From Pseudomonas sp. Irchel s3h14 (GTDB taxonomy: Bacteria > Pseudomonadota > Gammaproteobacteria > Pseudomonadales > Pseudomonadaceae): 64,000 bases of DNA. The position numbers were made by a program, and so were the translations under genes. Each line of letters begins with the position of its first letter. Position 1 is the stretch's first letter. Location: the NCBI RefSeq assembly GCF_900187425.1, contig NZ_FYDJ01000001.1:620001-684000 (forward strand), in the 5' to 3' direction. Under the pieces are notes generated by a model. The model saw only the letters and a list, made by a program, of their open reading frames with translations. It made no database searches and had not been told where the DNA came from. Shown here one piece after another: positions 51,816 to 60,111 of the stretch.

Positions 51816-53797
51816 AGCTGATACCGCAGGGCGAGGCTGCTTTGCAGGCGTTGTGCCTGGCGCAGGGATTCACGCAGGATCCGTCGATCCAGATGATTGA
51901 GGCTGTCTGGATCGACCCGGTTGGAGTAGGGCAAGTTCTCCCGGGTCTGTAGCTGATGTTGCTGCATGCGGGCTTGCTGGATGAAGTGATAGGCCTCTTC
52001 GTACGCCGCACCGTCCAGCCGTTCGATGACTTCTTTATCCACCAGTTGGCGAAAGCGCTCCAGCGTGTTGTTCGCCTCGATCCCATGGGCCAACGCAAGC
52101 AGTCGGGCACCGTCGACAAACGGCGTCAGCCCCTGGATTTTCAAATCCAGGGTGGCTTTCTCGCCATTCTTGCGAGCCAGTACGAACTCACGGAAACGTC
52201 CTACGGGCGGACGGTTACGCAGGGCGTTCTCGGCCATCATCCGTTGGAACAGTCGGTTGTCATTCACCTGATCAAGAATGCCCTTACGCAGCTGCTCGCA
52301 GCCTTGCTCGTCGCCCCAGACCACGCGCAAGTCGAAATAAATGCTCGAGCCCAGCAGGTTCTCCGGCGTTGCCTCGCGGATAAACGCCGCAAAACGTCGC
52401 GACCATTCGGCCCGGGACAGACACAGCTCTGGGTTGCCGGCCATGATGTTGCCCTTGCACAGGGTGAAACCGCAGAGCGCCAGGCTCTGGTTGATCTGCT
52501 GGGCAATGGGCAGCAATTTGCCGCGAATCTCGGCGGCGTGGGCCGCGTCCCGGGCTTCGAACAGAATGCCGTTGTCCTGATCGGTGTGCAGCGTCTGTTC
52601 GCGACGGCCTTCGCTACCGAAGCACAGCCAGCTGAACGGAATGCCGGGATCACCTTTCTCGGCGAGGGTCAGTTCGATCACCCGGCACACGGTGTGGTCG
52701 TTGAGCAAGGTGATGATGTGCGTGATCTGAGTTGAAGAGGCACCGTGGGCCAGCATGCGTTCCACCAGTTGGCCGATCTCGCCGCGCATCGCGACCAGAT
52801 TTTCCACCTTCTGGGCGCTGCGGATCGTCCGCGCCAAATGCACCAGATCGACCCGTTGCAGGGAAAACAGATCACGTTCCGAGACCACGCCACACAGGCG
52901 ATGATCCTTCACCAGACAGACGTGGGCGATGTGCCGCTCGGTCATGGCAATCGCTGCATCGAAGGCGCTGTGGTCCGGCGACAGGTAAAACGGCGCCCGG
53001 GTCATGTGGCGCTCGATGGCTTCGTTGAAATCGTCAGTGCCGTCGGCCACCACGTGGCGCAGGTCGCGCAGGGTGAAAATGCCCAGCGGCGATTTATGTT
53101 CGTCGACCACCACAATGCTGCCGACCTGCTGCCCGTGCATCAGGGTCACGGCTTCACGCAGTGGCGTGGCCGGGCTGCAGGTCACCGGGTGGCGCATGGC
53201 CAATTCGCCCAGGCGGGTATTGAGCGAGTACTGGGTGCCGAGGGTTTCCACGGCTTTTTGCTGGACTTGCTGGTTGACCTGATCCAGCAGGCTGCTCACG
53301 CCGCGTAGGGAAAAGTCGCGAAACACGTTGGAAAGCGCGAACAGTTTGATGAACGCCAGCTTGTTCAGCTGTAGGCAAAAGGTGTCTTCGGAGGCCAGAT
53401 GCTCGGTTCGAGTCGCGCGCTCACCCAGCAGCGCGGCGAGGGGGAAACACTCGCCGGTGGTGATTTCGAAGGTGGTTTCGGTGCCGCCCTTGGCCGTATG
53501 GGGGCGTTCACCCACGACCCGGCCTTGCTTGACGATGTAGAAATGCTCAACCGGGCCGTCGGCGGGCTTGAGGATGCTCTCGCCGGGCGCATAAAAACGC
53601 AGCTGACACTGCTCGACCAGGTACGCCAGGTGGGCGTGTTCCATTTGATTGAAGGGCGGGAAGCGCTGAAGGAATTGCAAAGTGCCCTGGATATTCTGCA
53701 ATACCGCGGTTTTCCCTGCCTGTGTGAAGGCGTCCTCTTTACTCATAACCAATACCGCAGTCTTTTTTGAATTGTTGTTGTCGGATGACTCAGCCAT
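51812..53797 (-). CDS. cNMP-binding/CBS/DUF294 nucleotidyltransferase-like protein
   Basis: A 661-residue cytoplasmic regulatory protein. Domains: a cyclic-nucleotide-binding-like domain (about 40-160; ESILKPADGPVEHFYIVKQG), two CBS domains (about 205-330; VTLMHGQQVGSIVVVDEHKS, ALAMTERHIAHVCLV-like), a GlnD-type nucleotidyltransferase domain DUF294 (about 350-490; CFGSEGRREQTLHTDQDNGI) and the DUF294 C-terminal domain. Such proteins are linked to signalling or uridylylation-like reactions, but the substrate is unknown. The start at 53797 was chosen; an ATG 17 codons later is possible. It is divergent from the receiver protein at 54006. Confidence 0.88.
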   Translation of the reverse strand: MAESSDNNNSKKTAVLVMSKEDAFTQAGKTAVLQNIQGTLQFLQRFPPFNQMEHAHLAYLVEQCQLRFYAPGESILKPADGPVEHFYIVKQGRVVGERPHTAKGGTETTFEITTGECFPLAALLGERATRTEHLASEDTFCLQLNKLAFIKLFALSNVFRDFSLRGVSSLLDQVNQQVQQKAVETLGTQYSLNTRLGELAMRHPVTCSPATPLREAVTLMHGQQVGSIVVVDEHKSPLGIFTLRDLRHVVADGTDDFNEAIERHMTRAPFYLSPDHSAFDAAIAMTERHIAHVCLVKDHRLCGVVSERDLFSLQRVDLVHLARTIRSAQKVENLVAMRGEIGQLVERMLAHGASSTQITHIITLLNDHTVCRVIELTLAEKGDPGIPFSWLCFGSEGRREQTLHTDQDNGILFEARDAAHAAEIRGKLLPIAQQINQSLALCGFTLCKGNIMAGNPELCLSRAEWSRRFAAFIREATPENLLGSSIYFDLRVVWGDEQGCEQLRKGILDQVNDNRLFQRMMAENALRNRPPVGRFREFVLARKNGEKATLDLKIQGLTPFVDGARLLALAHGIEANNTLERFRQLVDKEVIERLDGAAYEEAYHFIQQARMQQHQLQTRENLPYSNRVDPDSLNHLDRRILRESLRQAQRLQSSLALRYQL

Positions 53798-54005
53798 GGT
53801 CGGCCCCTGCGCGCAGGGTGCCCATTGGACGTAAGTCTAGGTAGGCAGTGAACCTGTCGGTATTTGGGAAATGTCTTACGCAACTGTGGGAAAAACCTCC
53901 TACATTGGCTATAGGAAACCTTTCCGACGAAGTGCACCCTGAAGGTCTGCTGGGTGATGTCACACGGAAGTGATAGGCAATTGAATTGGAAAAGCAGAGA
54001 AAGCC

Positions 54006-54464
54006 ATGTCCGACCACGATATTTTGAGTGACGCCGAGCGCAAGGCGCTGAGTGACGTCATGCTGGAACCTGACCTGCCGCCGCAGCGAGTGCTGATCGT
54101 CGACGACGATAAAGACGCGCGCGAGTTGCTGTCGGAGATTCTGGCGCTGGACGGGGTGCGCTGCATGACTGCCGCCAGTGGCGAAACTGCACTCAAGATG
54201 TTGGAGACGATGCCATCGATTGGCCTGGTGATTACCGATCTGCGGATGAGAAATGTCGATGGTCTGGACCTGATCCGGCAGGTTCGTGAATCGGTTCGGG
54301 CGGCTATGCCGTTCATCATCGTTTCCGGCGACGCCGACGTGGAAGACGCGATCGCTGCGATGCATTTAAGCGTGGTCGACTTCCTGCTCAAACCTGTCGA
54401 TACCGGCAAGCTGTTGGCGCTGGTCAAGCATGAGTTGGGAATGGATGTGCAGGAACCGATTTGA
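54006..54464 (+). CDS. Stand-alone receiver-domain response regulator
   Basis: A 152-residue protein with a 26-residue leader and a single receiver domain: acidic pocket VLIVDDDKDARELL, phospho-acceptor Asp in GLVITDLRMRNVDGLD, Lys in FLLKPVDTGKLL. No output domain is present, so it may act by protein contact. It is divergent from the DUF294 gene and has no adjacent kinase, so its partner cannot be inferred. A strong bidirectional terminator follows. Confidence 0.88.
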   Translation: MSDHDILSDAERKALSDVMLEPDLPPQRVLIVDDDKDARELLSEILALDGVRCMTAASGETALKMLETMPSIGLVITDLRMRNVDGLDLIRQVRESVRAAMPFIIVSGDADVEDAIAAMHLSVVDFLLKPVDTGKLLALVKHELGMDVQEPI

Positions 54465-54467
54465 AAC

Positions 54468-54503
54468 AAAAAAAGCCCTGATCTTGCGATCAGGGCTTTT
54501 TTT
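54468..54503. terminator. Bidirectional intrinsic terminator
   Basis: The stem AGCCCTGATC (54474-54483) pairs with GATCAGGGCT (54488-54497) around TTGC, with A-run on the left and T-run on the right. It serves both the receiver gene and the convergent glcB. Confidence 0.92.
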
Positions 54504-54522
54504 GTCCGGCGTCAGCGCTTAG

Positions 54523-56715
54523 TTACAGGCCATTGGCAGCCTTGAACTCGCGGCGACGACGGTGCAGGACCGGCTCGGTGTAGCCGTTCGGCTGCTTCGT
54601 GCCTTTGACCACCAGTTCGACCGCCGCCTGGAAGGCGATGTTGCTGTCGAAGTTCGGCGCCAATGGACGGTACAGCGAGTCATTGGCGTTTTGACGGTCA
54701 ACCACTGGCGCCATGCGCTTGAGGCTTTCCATGACCTGATCTTCGGTGACGATGCCGTGACGCAGCCAGTTGGCGATGTGCTGGCTGGAAATCCGCAGCG
54801 TCGCACGGTCTTCCATCAGGCCGACGTCGTTGATGTCCGGCACTTTCGAGCAACCGACGCCTTGGTCGATCCAGCGCACCACGTAACCGAGAATGCCCTG
54901 GGCGTTGTTGTCCAGTTCGTTCTTGATCTGTTCCGCGGTCCAGTCTGGATTGACGGCCAACGGGATGGTCAGGATGTCATCCACCGAAGCGCGTGCACGT
55001 TTGGCCAGTTCGGCCTGACGGGCGAACACATCGACCTTGTGGTAGTGCAGCGCATGCAGCGCAGCAGCGGTCGGCGATGGAACCCAGGCAGTGTTGGCAC
55101 CGGCCATCGGGTGAGCGATTTTCTGTTCGAGCATCGCTGCCATCAGGTCCGGCATGGCCCACATGCCTTTACCTATCTGGGCGCGACCTTGCAGGCCGGT
55201 GCTCAAACCGATATCGACGTTCCAGTTCTCGTAGGCGCCGATCCACTTCTCAGCCTTCATGTCCGCCTTGCGCACCATCGGGCCGGCCTCCATGGAGGTG
55301 TGAATTTCGTCACCAGTACGGTCGAGGAACCCGGTGTTGATGAACACTACACGCTCGCTGGCAGCCTTGATGCAGGCCTTGAGGTTGACCGTGGTACGGC
55401 GTTCCTCGTCCATGATCCCGACTTTCAGCGTGTTGCGCGGCAGACCGAGTACTTCTTCGATGCGACCGAACAGCTCGTTGGTGAACGCCGCTTCTTCCGG
55501 GCCGTGCATCTTCGGCTTCACGATGTAGACCGAGCCGGTACGGCTGTTCTTGCGCGAATTGTTGCCGTTGAGGCTGTGGATTGCCGCGAGGCTGGTGACC
55601 AGACCGTCGAGGATGCCTTCCGGCACTTCGTTGCCATCCTTATCGAGGATCGCGTCGATGGTCATCAGGTGACCGACGTTGCGCACGAACAGCAGCGAAC
55701 GACCATGCAGGCTCAGTTCTTTACCATCGACACCGGTATAAGTGCGGTCGGCGTTCATGGTGCGAGTAAAGGTCTGATCGCCCTTGGAGACTTCTTCCGA
55801 CAGATTGCCCTTCATCAGGCCGAGCCAGTTGCGGTAGATCACCACTTTGTCATCGGCATCGACGGCGGCGACCGAGTCTTCGCAGTCCATGATGGTGGTC
55901 AGCGCGGCTTCCATCAGGATGTCTTTGAGGCCGGCAGCGTCGGTCTGGCCGACCGGGGTGCTGGCATCGACCTGGATTTCGAAGTGCAGGCCGTTGTTTT
56001 TCAGCAGGATCGCGGTCGGTGCGGCTGCATCGCCGTGGAAACCGATCAGCTGTGCATCGTTGCGCAGGCCCGAGCTCTTCAAAACGGAGTTGCTGCCGCC
56101 TTTAAGGGCGACCACCAGTTTGCCGTCAACGATCTTGTAGCCGGTGGAATCGACGTGAGTCCCGGCAGCCAATGGCGCCGCTTCGTCGAGGAAGGCGCGG
56201 GCGAAGGCGATGACCTTGTCGCCGCGAACCTTGTTGTAGCCTTTGCCTTTTTCCGCGCCGTCAGCTTCGCTGATGGCATCGGTGCCGTAGAGCGCGTCAT
56301 ACAGCGAACCCCAACGGGCGTTCGAGGCATTGAGCGCAAAACGGGCGTTCATCACCGGAACCACGAGCTGTGGACCGGCCATGCGGGCGATTTCGTCATC
56401 GACGTTTTGCGTCGTTGCCTGGAAATCGGCCGCTTCTGGCAGCAGATAACCGATGTCTTGCAAGAAGGCTTTATAAGCCACGGCGTCGTGCGCCTGACCG
56501 GCACGGGATTGGTGCCAGCCATCGATACGAGCCTGGAAATCATCGCGTTTGGCGAGTAGGGCTTTGTTCTTCGGCGCCAGGTCATGAATGACCTTATCGG
56601 CACCGCCCCAGAACTTATCGGCGGTGAGGCCGGTACCGGGAATGGCTTCGTTGTTCACGAAGTCGAACAGGACTTTGGCGACCTGCAGGCCACCGACTTG
56701 AACGTGTTCAGTCAT
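54523..56715 (-). CDS. glcB: Malate synthase G
   Basis: Condenses glyoxylate and acetyl-CoA to malate in the glyoxylate shunt and glycolate use. The 730-residue single-chain G form has the conserved [14 protein letters not shown] region with the Mg-binding acidic residues, [27 protein letters not shown]-free type G core motifs [12 protein letters not shown] and [17 protein letters not shown], and a C-terminal plug domain with [18 protein letters not shown]. The start at 56715 ([14 protein letters not shown]) lies after GAGG. It shares an orientation with no neighbour; the 478-bp upstream region is described separately. Confidence 0.95.
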   Translation of the reverse strand: MTEHVQVGGLQVAKVLFDFVNNEAIPGTGLTADKFWGGADKVIHDLAPKNKALLAKRDDFQARIDGWHQSRAGQAHDAVAYKAFLQDIGYLLPEAADFQATTQNVDDEIARMAGPQLVVPVMNARFALNASNARWGSLYDALYGTDAISEADGAEKGKGYNKVRGDKVIAFARAFLDEAAPLAAGTHVDSTGYKIVDGKLVVALKGGSNSVLKSSGLRNDAQLIGFHGDAAAPTAILLKNNGLHFEIQVDASTPVGQTDAAGLKDILMEAALTTIMDCEDSVAAVDADDKVVIYRNWLGLMKGNLSEEVSKGDQTFTRTMNADRTYTGVDGKELSLHGRSLLFVRNVGHLMTIDAILDKDGNEVPEGILDGLVTSLAAIHSLNGNNSRKNSRTGSVYIVKPKMHGPEEAAFTNELFGRIEEVLGLPRNTLKVGIMDEERRTTVNLKACIKAASERVVFINTGFLDRTGDEIHTSMEAGPMVRKADMKAEKWIGAYENWNVDIGLSTGLQGRAQIGKGMWAMPDLMAAMLEQKIAHPMAGANTAWVPSPTAAALHALHYHKVDVFARQAELAKRARASVDDILTIPLAVNPDWTAEQIKNELDNNAQGILGYVVRWIDQGVGCSKVPDINDVGLMEDRATLRISSQHIANWLRHGIVTEDQVMESLKRMAPVVDRQNANDSLYRPLAPNFDSNIAFQAAVELVVKGTKQPNGYTEPVLHRRRREFKAANGL

Positions 56716-57193
56716 TGCTTGCCTCACTCTGCTCAGCTATTTCGCTTTTCAGCTCTTCAATTTAACAATGAAGCCTCTGGCCATTTAAACCACAAACCCA
56801 TCTACCAGTGCATGCCATTGCTGGCGGCTGGGTTCGATCCGATCAACGGCTTTACGGCCTTGCTGACAGGGCTTTCAGGGTTGTGGCTGCACCTGCGGCA
56901 GACATCGATCCAGCGTTATGTAGTGCGCGCTGCGGCATACTACATGATGAATTGCGCTTGTGAAAATTAGACTAATTACGTCGTTCTGCGACGCCATGAC
57001 GCATTGCAGTCACGTCGGGGAACGGGATGTTCTCAAAAAACTATTGGATTGTTCCAGTTAAATATAAAAACTTGTACACATAATCTTCATTGCCCTGCTA
57101 TGGGGCTTTGGTTTTCTGAGACGCCGAGCCGATTCCCGGCCCTTGCCTATACTTGGTCTTCTATAACAAAAGTCATGACAAGAGGGCTGCGCC
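56716..57193. other. Divergent intergenic region between glcB and gcvR
   Basis: No gene is supported in these 478 bases. The half next to glcB is ordinary; the middle (56930-57180) is AT-richer (AAATTAGACTAATTACG, GTTAAATATAAAAACTTG) and probably holds the promoters for both genes. A TATACT at 57148-57153 is the clearest candidate minus-10 element for gcvR, but no good minus-35 was found. Confidence 0.4.
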
Positions 57194-57712
57194 ATGGACC
57201 ACCTCGTACTCACTGTTTTCGCTCCGGACAAGCCAGGGCAGGTCGAGCGCATTGCCCAATGCATCGCCGAGCACGGCGGCAACTGGCTGGAGAGCCGCAT
57301 GTCGCGAATGGCCGGGCAGTTCGCCGGGATTCTTCGTGTGGGCGTGCCGGCCGAGGCCTACGATGAATTGGTAGATGCCTTACAGGCATTGTCCGCCCAT
57401 GGCATTCGCGTGCTGATTGCCGAAAGCGGCATCGAGCAATCCTGCACCTGGAAGCCGATAGCCATGGAATTGGTGGGCAATGACCGCCCGGGGATCGTAC
57501 GTGACATCACGCGTCTGCTGAGTGAACAGGGGGTGAACCTGGAAAGTCTGGTGACCGAAGTACGTCCGGCGCCGATGAGCAGCGAGCCTTTGTTCCACGC
57601 AGAAGCGATTCTCGCCGTGCCGCTGACGCTGTCCCTGGACGTGCTGCAATCGCGCCTGGAAACCCTGGCGGATGATTTGATGGTCGAATTGGTACTGCGC
57701 AGTGAACCCTGA
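57194..57712 (+). CDS. gcvR: GcvR-type ACT-domain regulator (glycine cleavage repressor family)
   Basis: A 172-residue protein of two ACT domains (LVLTVFAPDKPGQVERIAQC at the start; WKPIAMELVGNDRPGIVRDI near residue 88), without a DNA-binding motif. E. coli GcvR binds glycine and antagonises GcvA at the gcv operon; a like role in Pseudomonas is inferred. This would tie it to the glycine made by the betaine route, but it is encoded far from those genes. The start is followed by DHLVLTVFAPDKPG, the family N-terminus. Confidence 0.85.
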   Translation: MDHLVLTVFAPDKPGQVERIAQCIAEHGGNWLESRMSRMAGQFAGILRVGVPAEAYDELVDALQALSAHGIRVLIAESGIEQSCTWKPIAMELVGNDRPGIVRDITRLLSEQGVNLESLVTEVRPAPMSSEPLFHAEAILAVPLTLSLDVLQSRLETLADDLMVELVLRSEP

Positions 57713-57739
57713 GCAGGTTATCCAAGTTATACGTGCACC

Positions 57740-57925
57740 TGCCTGTGGATAACCTGTAGAGACAGCCCGCCAGGCCACGTCGGCCGGGGTTCTTCAGGAT
57801 TTGATCAAAAAACCAGCAGTTTCAGGGACTTGCGCACAAACGCCGGGGATCACGTTGTGGATAACCTTGGGAAGGATCGATGCAGGCCACGGTAGCCGTG
57901 GCCTGTAGAGGTTTGTGCGTTTTTT
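57740..57925 (+). repeat. Two-box copy of the DnaA-box repeat family
   Basis: TGTGGATAA at 57744-57752 and 57856-57864, 112 bp apart, each followed by ACCT. Nearby are GATCAAAAAACCAGC and, near the end, TTTTTTGATCAGC, like the pieces between boxes in the array at 21606-22210. It occupies the gcvR-rarD gap; a hairpin GGCCACGGTAGCCGTGGCC lies at about 57885-57903 and could end the rarD transcript. Confidence 0.65.
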
Positions 57926-57927
57926 GA

Positions 57928-58815
57928 TCAGCGGCGGCGTCGCAGACTTATCCACGCGTCGACGCTGTAAACCGCCAGACCCGCCCAGATAAAGATGAAC
58001 GCTACCAGTGTGCTCGACGACAAATGTTCGCCAAACAGCAGAACGGCCTGCAACAGCACCAGCGTTGGCGCCAGGTACTGGAGGAATCCCAGCGTCGTGT
58101 AGGGCAAATGCCGTGCAGCGGCGTTGAAACACACCAGCGGCACCAGCGTCACCGGACCAGCGGCCACCAGCCACCAGGCTTCTGACGTGGTCCAGAATTC
58201 GGCTTGAGCGCTGCTCGCGGTGGGGTTGAACAGCAACCACGCGACGGCAATCGGCACCAGCATCCAGGTTTCCACCACCAGGCCCGGCAGCGCCTTGACC
58301 GGTGCCTGCTTGCGGATCAGTCCGTAGAAACCGAAGGTCAGCGCCAGCACCAGGGACACCCACGGCAGACTGCCGACTTGCCAGACCTGCTGCGCGACGC
58401 CGACCGCCGCCAGGCCAACCGCCAGCCATTGCATGCGGCGCAGTCGTTCGCCAAGGATCAGCATGCCCAACAGCACGTTCACCAGCGGGTTGATGTAGTA
58501 ACCGAGACTGGCTTCGAGCATGCGCCCGTTGTTCACCGACCAGACGTAGGTCAGCCAGTTGGCCGCGATCAGCGTGCCGCTCAGGGCCAGGATCGCCAGG
58601 CGTTTAGGGTTGTCACGCAACTCGCGCCACCAGCCCGGATGTTTCCACACCATCAGCAGCAAGGCGCCGAACAGCGCGGACCAGAGCACTCGGTGGATGA
58701 TGATCTCCACGGCGGGCACGCTGGCGATGGCTTTGAAGTAGAGCGGGAAAAGTCCCCAGATGATGTAGGCACTCAGGCCCAGAATGTACCCGCGACGCGG
58801 GTTGGCGGCTTGCAT
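57928..58815 (-). CDS. rarD: RarD-type EamA permease
   Basis: A 295-residue inner-membrane transporter of the drug/metabolite superfamily with about ten helices in two EamA repeats; the opening GYILGLSAYIIWGLFPLYFK and HRVLWSALFGALLLMVWKHP are RarD (chloramphenicol-sensitive protein) signatures. The substrate is unknown. The C-terminus is basic (SLRRRR). Neighbour to srkA on the same strand, as near PA0485-PA0486. Confidence 0.92.
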   Translation of the reverse strand: MQAANPRRGYILGLSAYIIWGLFPLYFKAIASVPAVEIIIHRVLWSALFGALLLMVWKHPGWWRELRDNPKRLAILALSGTLIAANWLTYVWSVNNGRMLEASLGYYINPLVNVLLGMLILGERLRRMQWLAVGLAAVGVAQQVWQVGSLPWVSLVLALTFGFYGLIRKQAPVKALPGLVVETWMLVPIAVAWLLFNPTASSAQAEFWTTSEAWWLVAAGPVTLVPLVCFNAAARHLPYTTLGFLQYLAPTLVLLQAVLLFGEHLSSSTLVAFIFIWAGLAVYSVDAWISLRRRR

Positions 58816-58914
58816 TCAGAATCCTTGCTTAGGCAGCTAACAAAGAGGGGATTGTAAGGAGGTTTGCCTAGGAAAGTCTTACCTGATTAGGTAGGGCAAT
58901 TGTGAATACCTGAC

Positions 58915-59001
58915 TGTGGGAGTGAGCCTGCTCGCGATAGCGTTGTGTCAGCAACTGATGTGCTGAATGTGTCGCCGTCATCGCGAGCAGGCTCGCTCCC
59001 A
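58915..59001. repeat. REP pair, variant of family A (GTGAGCCTGCTCGC type)
   Basis: Inverted arms GTGGGAGTGAGCCTGCTCGC (58916 on) and GCGAGCAGGCTCGCTCCCAC (to 59001). It lies between rarD and srkA, ending 17 bp past the srkA stop. Confidence 0.82.
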
Positions 59002-59018
59002 CAGGGGGCCGTGTTGGG

Positions 59019-59993
59019 TCAGAAGAGTTTTAGGGGTTCTTCATTCAGGGCCGCCAGTTGTTCGCGCAAGGCCAACACCTGATCGCCCCAATACCGCTCC
59101 GTACCAAACCACGGAAAACTGTGCGGGAACGCCGGGTCGTCCCAGCGGCGGGCGAGCCAGGCGCTGTAGTGCATCAGGCGCAAGGCGCGCAGCGGTTCGA
59201 TCAATGCCAGTTCCCGCGGATCGAAGTCGTGGAACTCACTGTAGCCGTCCATCAATTCTGACAACTGACCGAGACATTCCTGACGATCACCCGCCAGCAT
59301 CATCCAGATGTCCTGCACCGCCGGGCCCATGCGGCAGTCGTCGAGGTCGACGATGTGGAACATCTCGTCGCGGCACATCATGTTGCCGGGGTGGCAGTCG
59401 CCGTGCATGCGGATGTTCTTGTGCGGCGTAGCGTTGTAGACCTCTTCCACCCGTTTGAGCAGGTCGCGGGCCACGGACTCGTAGGCCGGCAGCAGACTTT
59501 TGGGTACGAAATTGCCTTCGAGCAATGTCGTCAGCGAGTCATGACCGAAGTTCTTCACACCCAGCGCTTCACGGTGTTCGAACGGTTTTGTAGTGCCGAC
59601 GGCGTGCAGGCGACCGAGCAGTTGCCCCAGGCGATACAGCTGATCGAGATTGCCCGGCTCCGGCGCACGGCCGCCACGGCGGGGGAACAGGGTGAAACGG
59701 AAACCGTTGTGTTCGTGCAGGCTGGCACCGTTGTGAATCATCGGCGCGACCACCGGCACGTCGCACTCGGCGAGTTCGAAGGTGAATTGGTGTTCTTCGA
59801 GAATCGCTTCATTGGTCCAGCGCTGCGGACGGTAGAACTTGGCGATCAGCGGCTCGGAGTCTTCGATACCGACCTGATAGACACGGTTCTCGTAGCTGTT
59901 GAGCGCCAGAATGCGCGCGTCGCTGAGAAAGCCGATGCTTTCGACGGCATCGAGCACGAGGTCTGGGGTGAGGGTTGCAAACGGGTGGGCCAT
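59019..59993 (-). CDS. srkA: Stress response kinase SrkA (YihE)
   Basis: A 324-residue protein kinase-like enzyme that phosphorylates Ser/Thr and protects against stress-induced toxin action in E. coli. APH-type fold: NSYENRVYQVGIEDSEPLIA with the nucleotide lysine, the catalytic loop MHGDCHPGNMM and metal-binding VDLDDCRMGP. CAGGAG precedes the ATG at 59993 (MAHPFATLTPDLVL). P. aeruginosa PA0486 holds the equivalent position. Confidence 0.92.
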   Translation of the reverse strand: MAHPFATLTPDLVLDAVESIGFLSDARILALNSYENRVYQVGIEDSEPLIAKFYRPQRWTNEAILEEHQFTFELAECDVPVVAPMIHNGASLHEHNGFRFTLFPRRGGRAPEPGNLDQLYRLGQLLGRLHAVGTTKPFEHREALGVKNFGHDSLTTLLEGNFVPKSLLPAYESVARDLLKRVEEVYNATPHKNIRMHGDCHPGNMMCRDEMFHIVDLDDCRMGPAVQDIWMMLAGDRQECLGQLSELMDGYSEFHDFDPRELALIEPLRALRLMHYSAWLARRWDDPAFPHSFPWFGTERYWGDQVLALREQLAALNEEPLKLF

Positions 59994-60064
59994 GCTGACT
60001 CCTGCGCGCGGCAGGCTGCCGCGTCCGGCCAAGCATGGTAGCGCAGACGGGGCTTCTTTAGGGG

Positions 60065-60095
60065 GATCGTTCCCACGCGGAGCGTGGGAACGATC
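60065..60095. repeat. Single REP hairpin, family B
   Basis: GATCGTTCCCACGC with its inverse GCGTGGGAACGATC, one hairpin only, between srkA and phoX. Confidence 0.85.
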
Positions 60096-60111
60096 ATTAG
60101 GGGGGCGTTTA

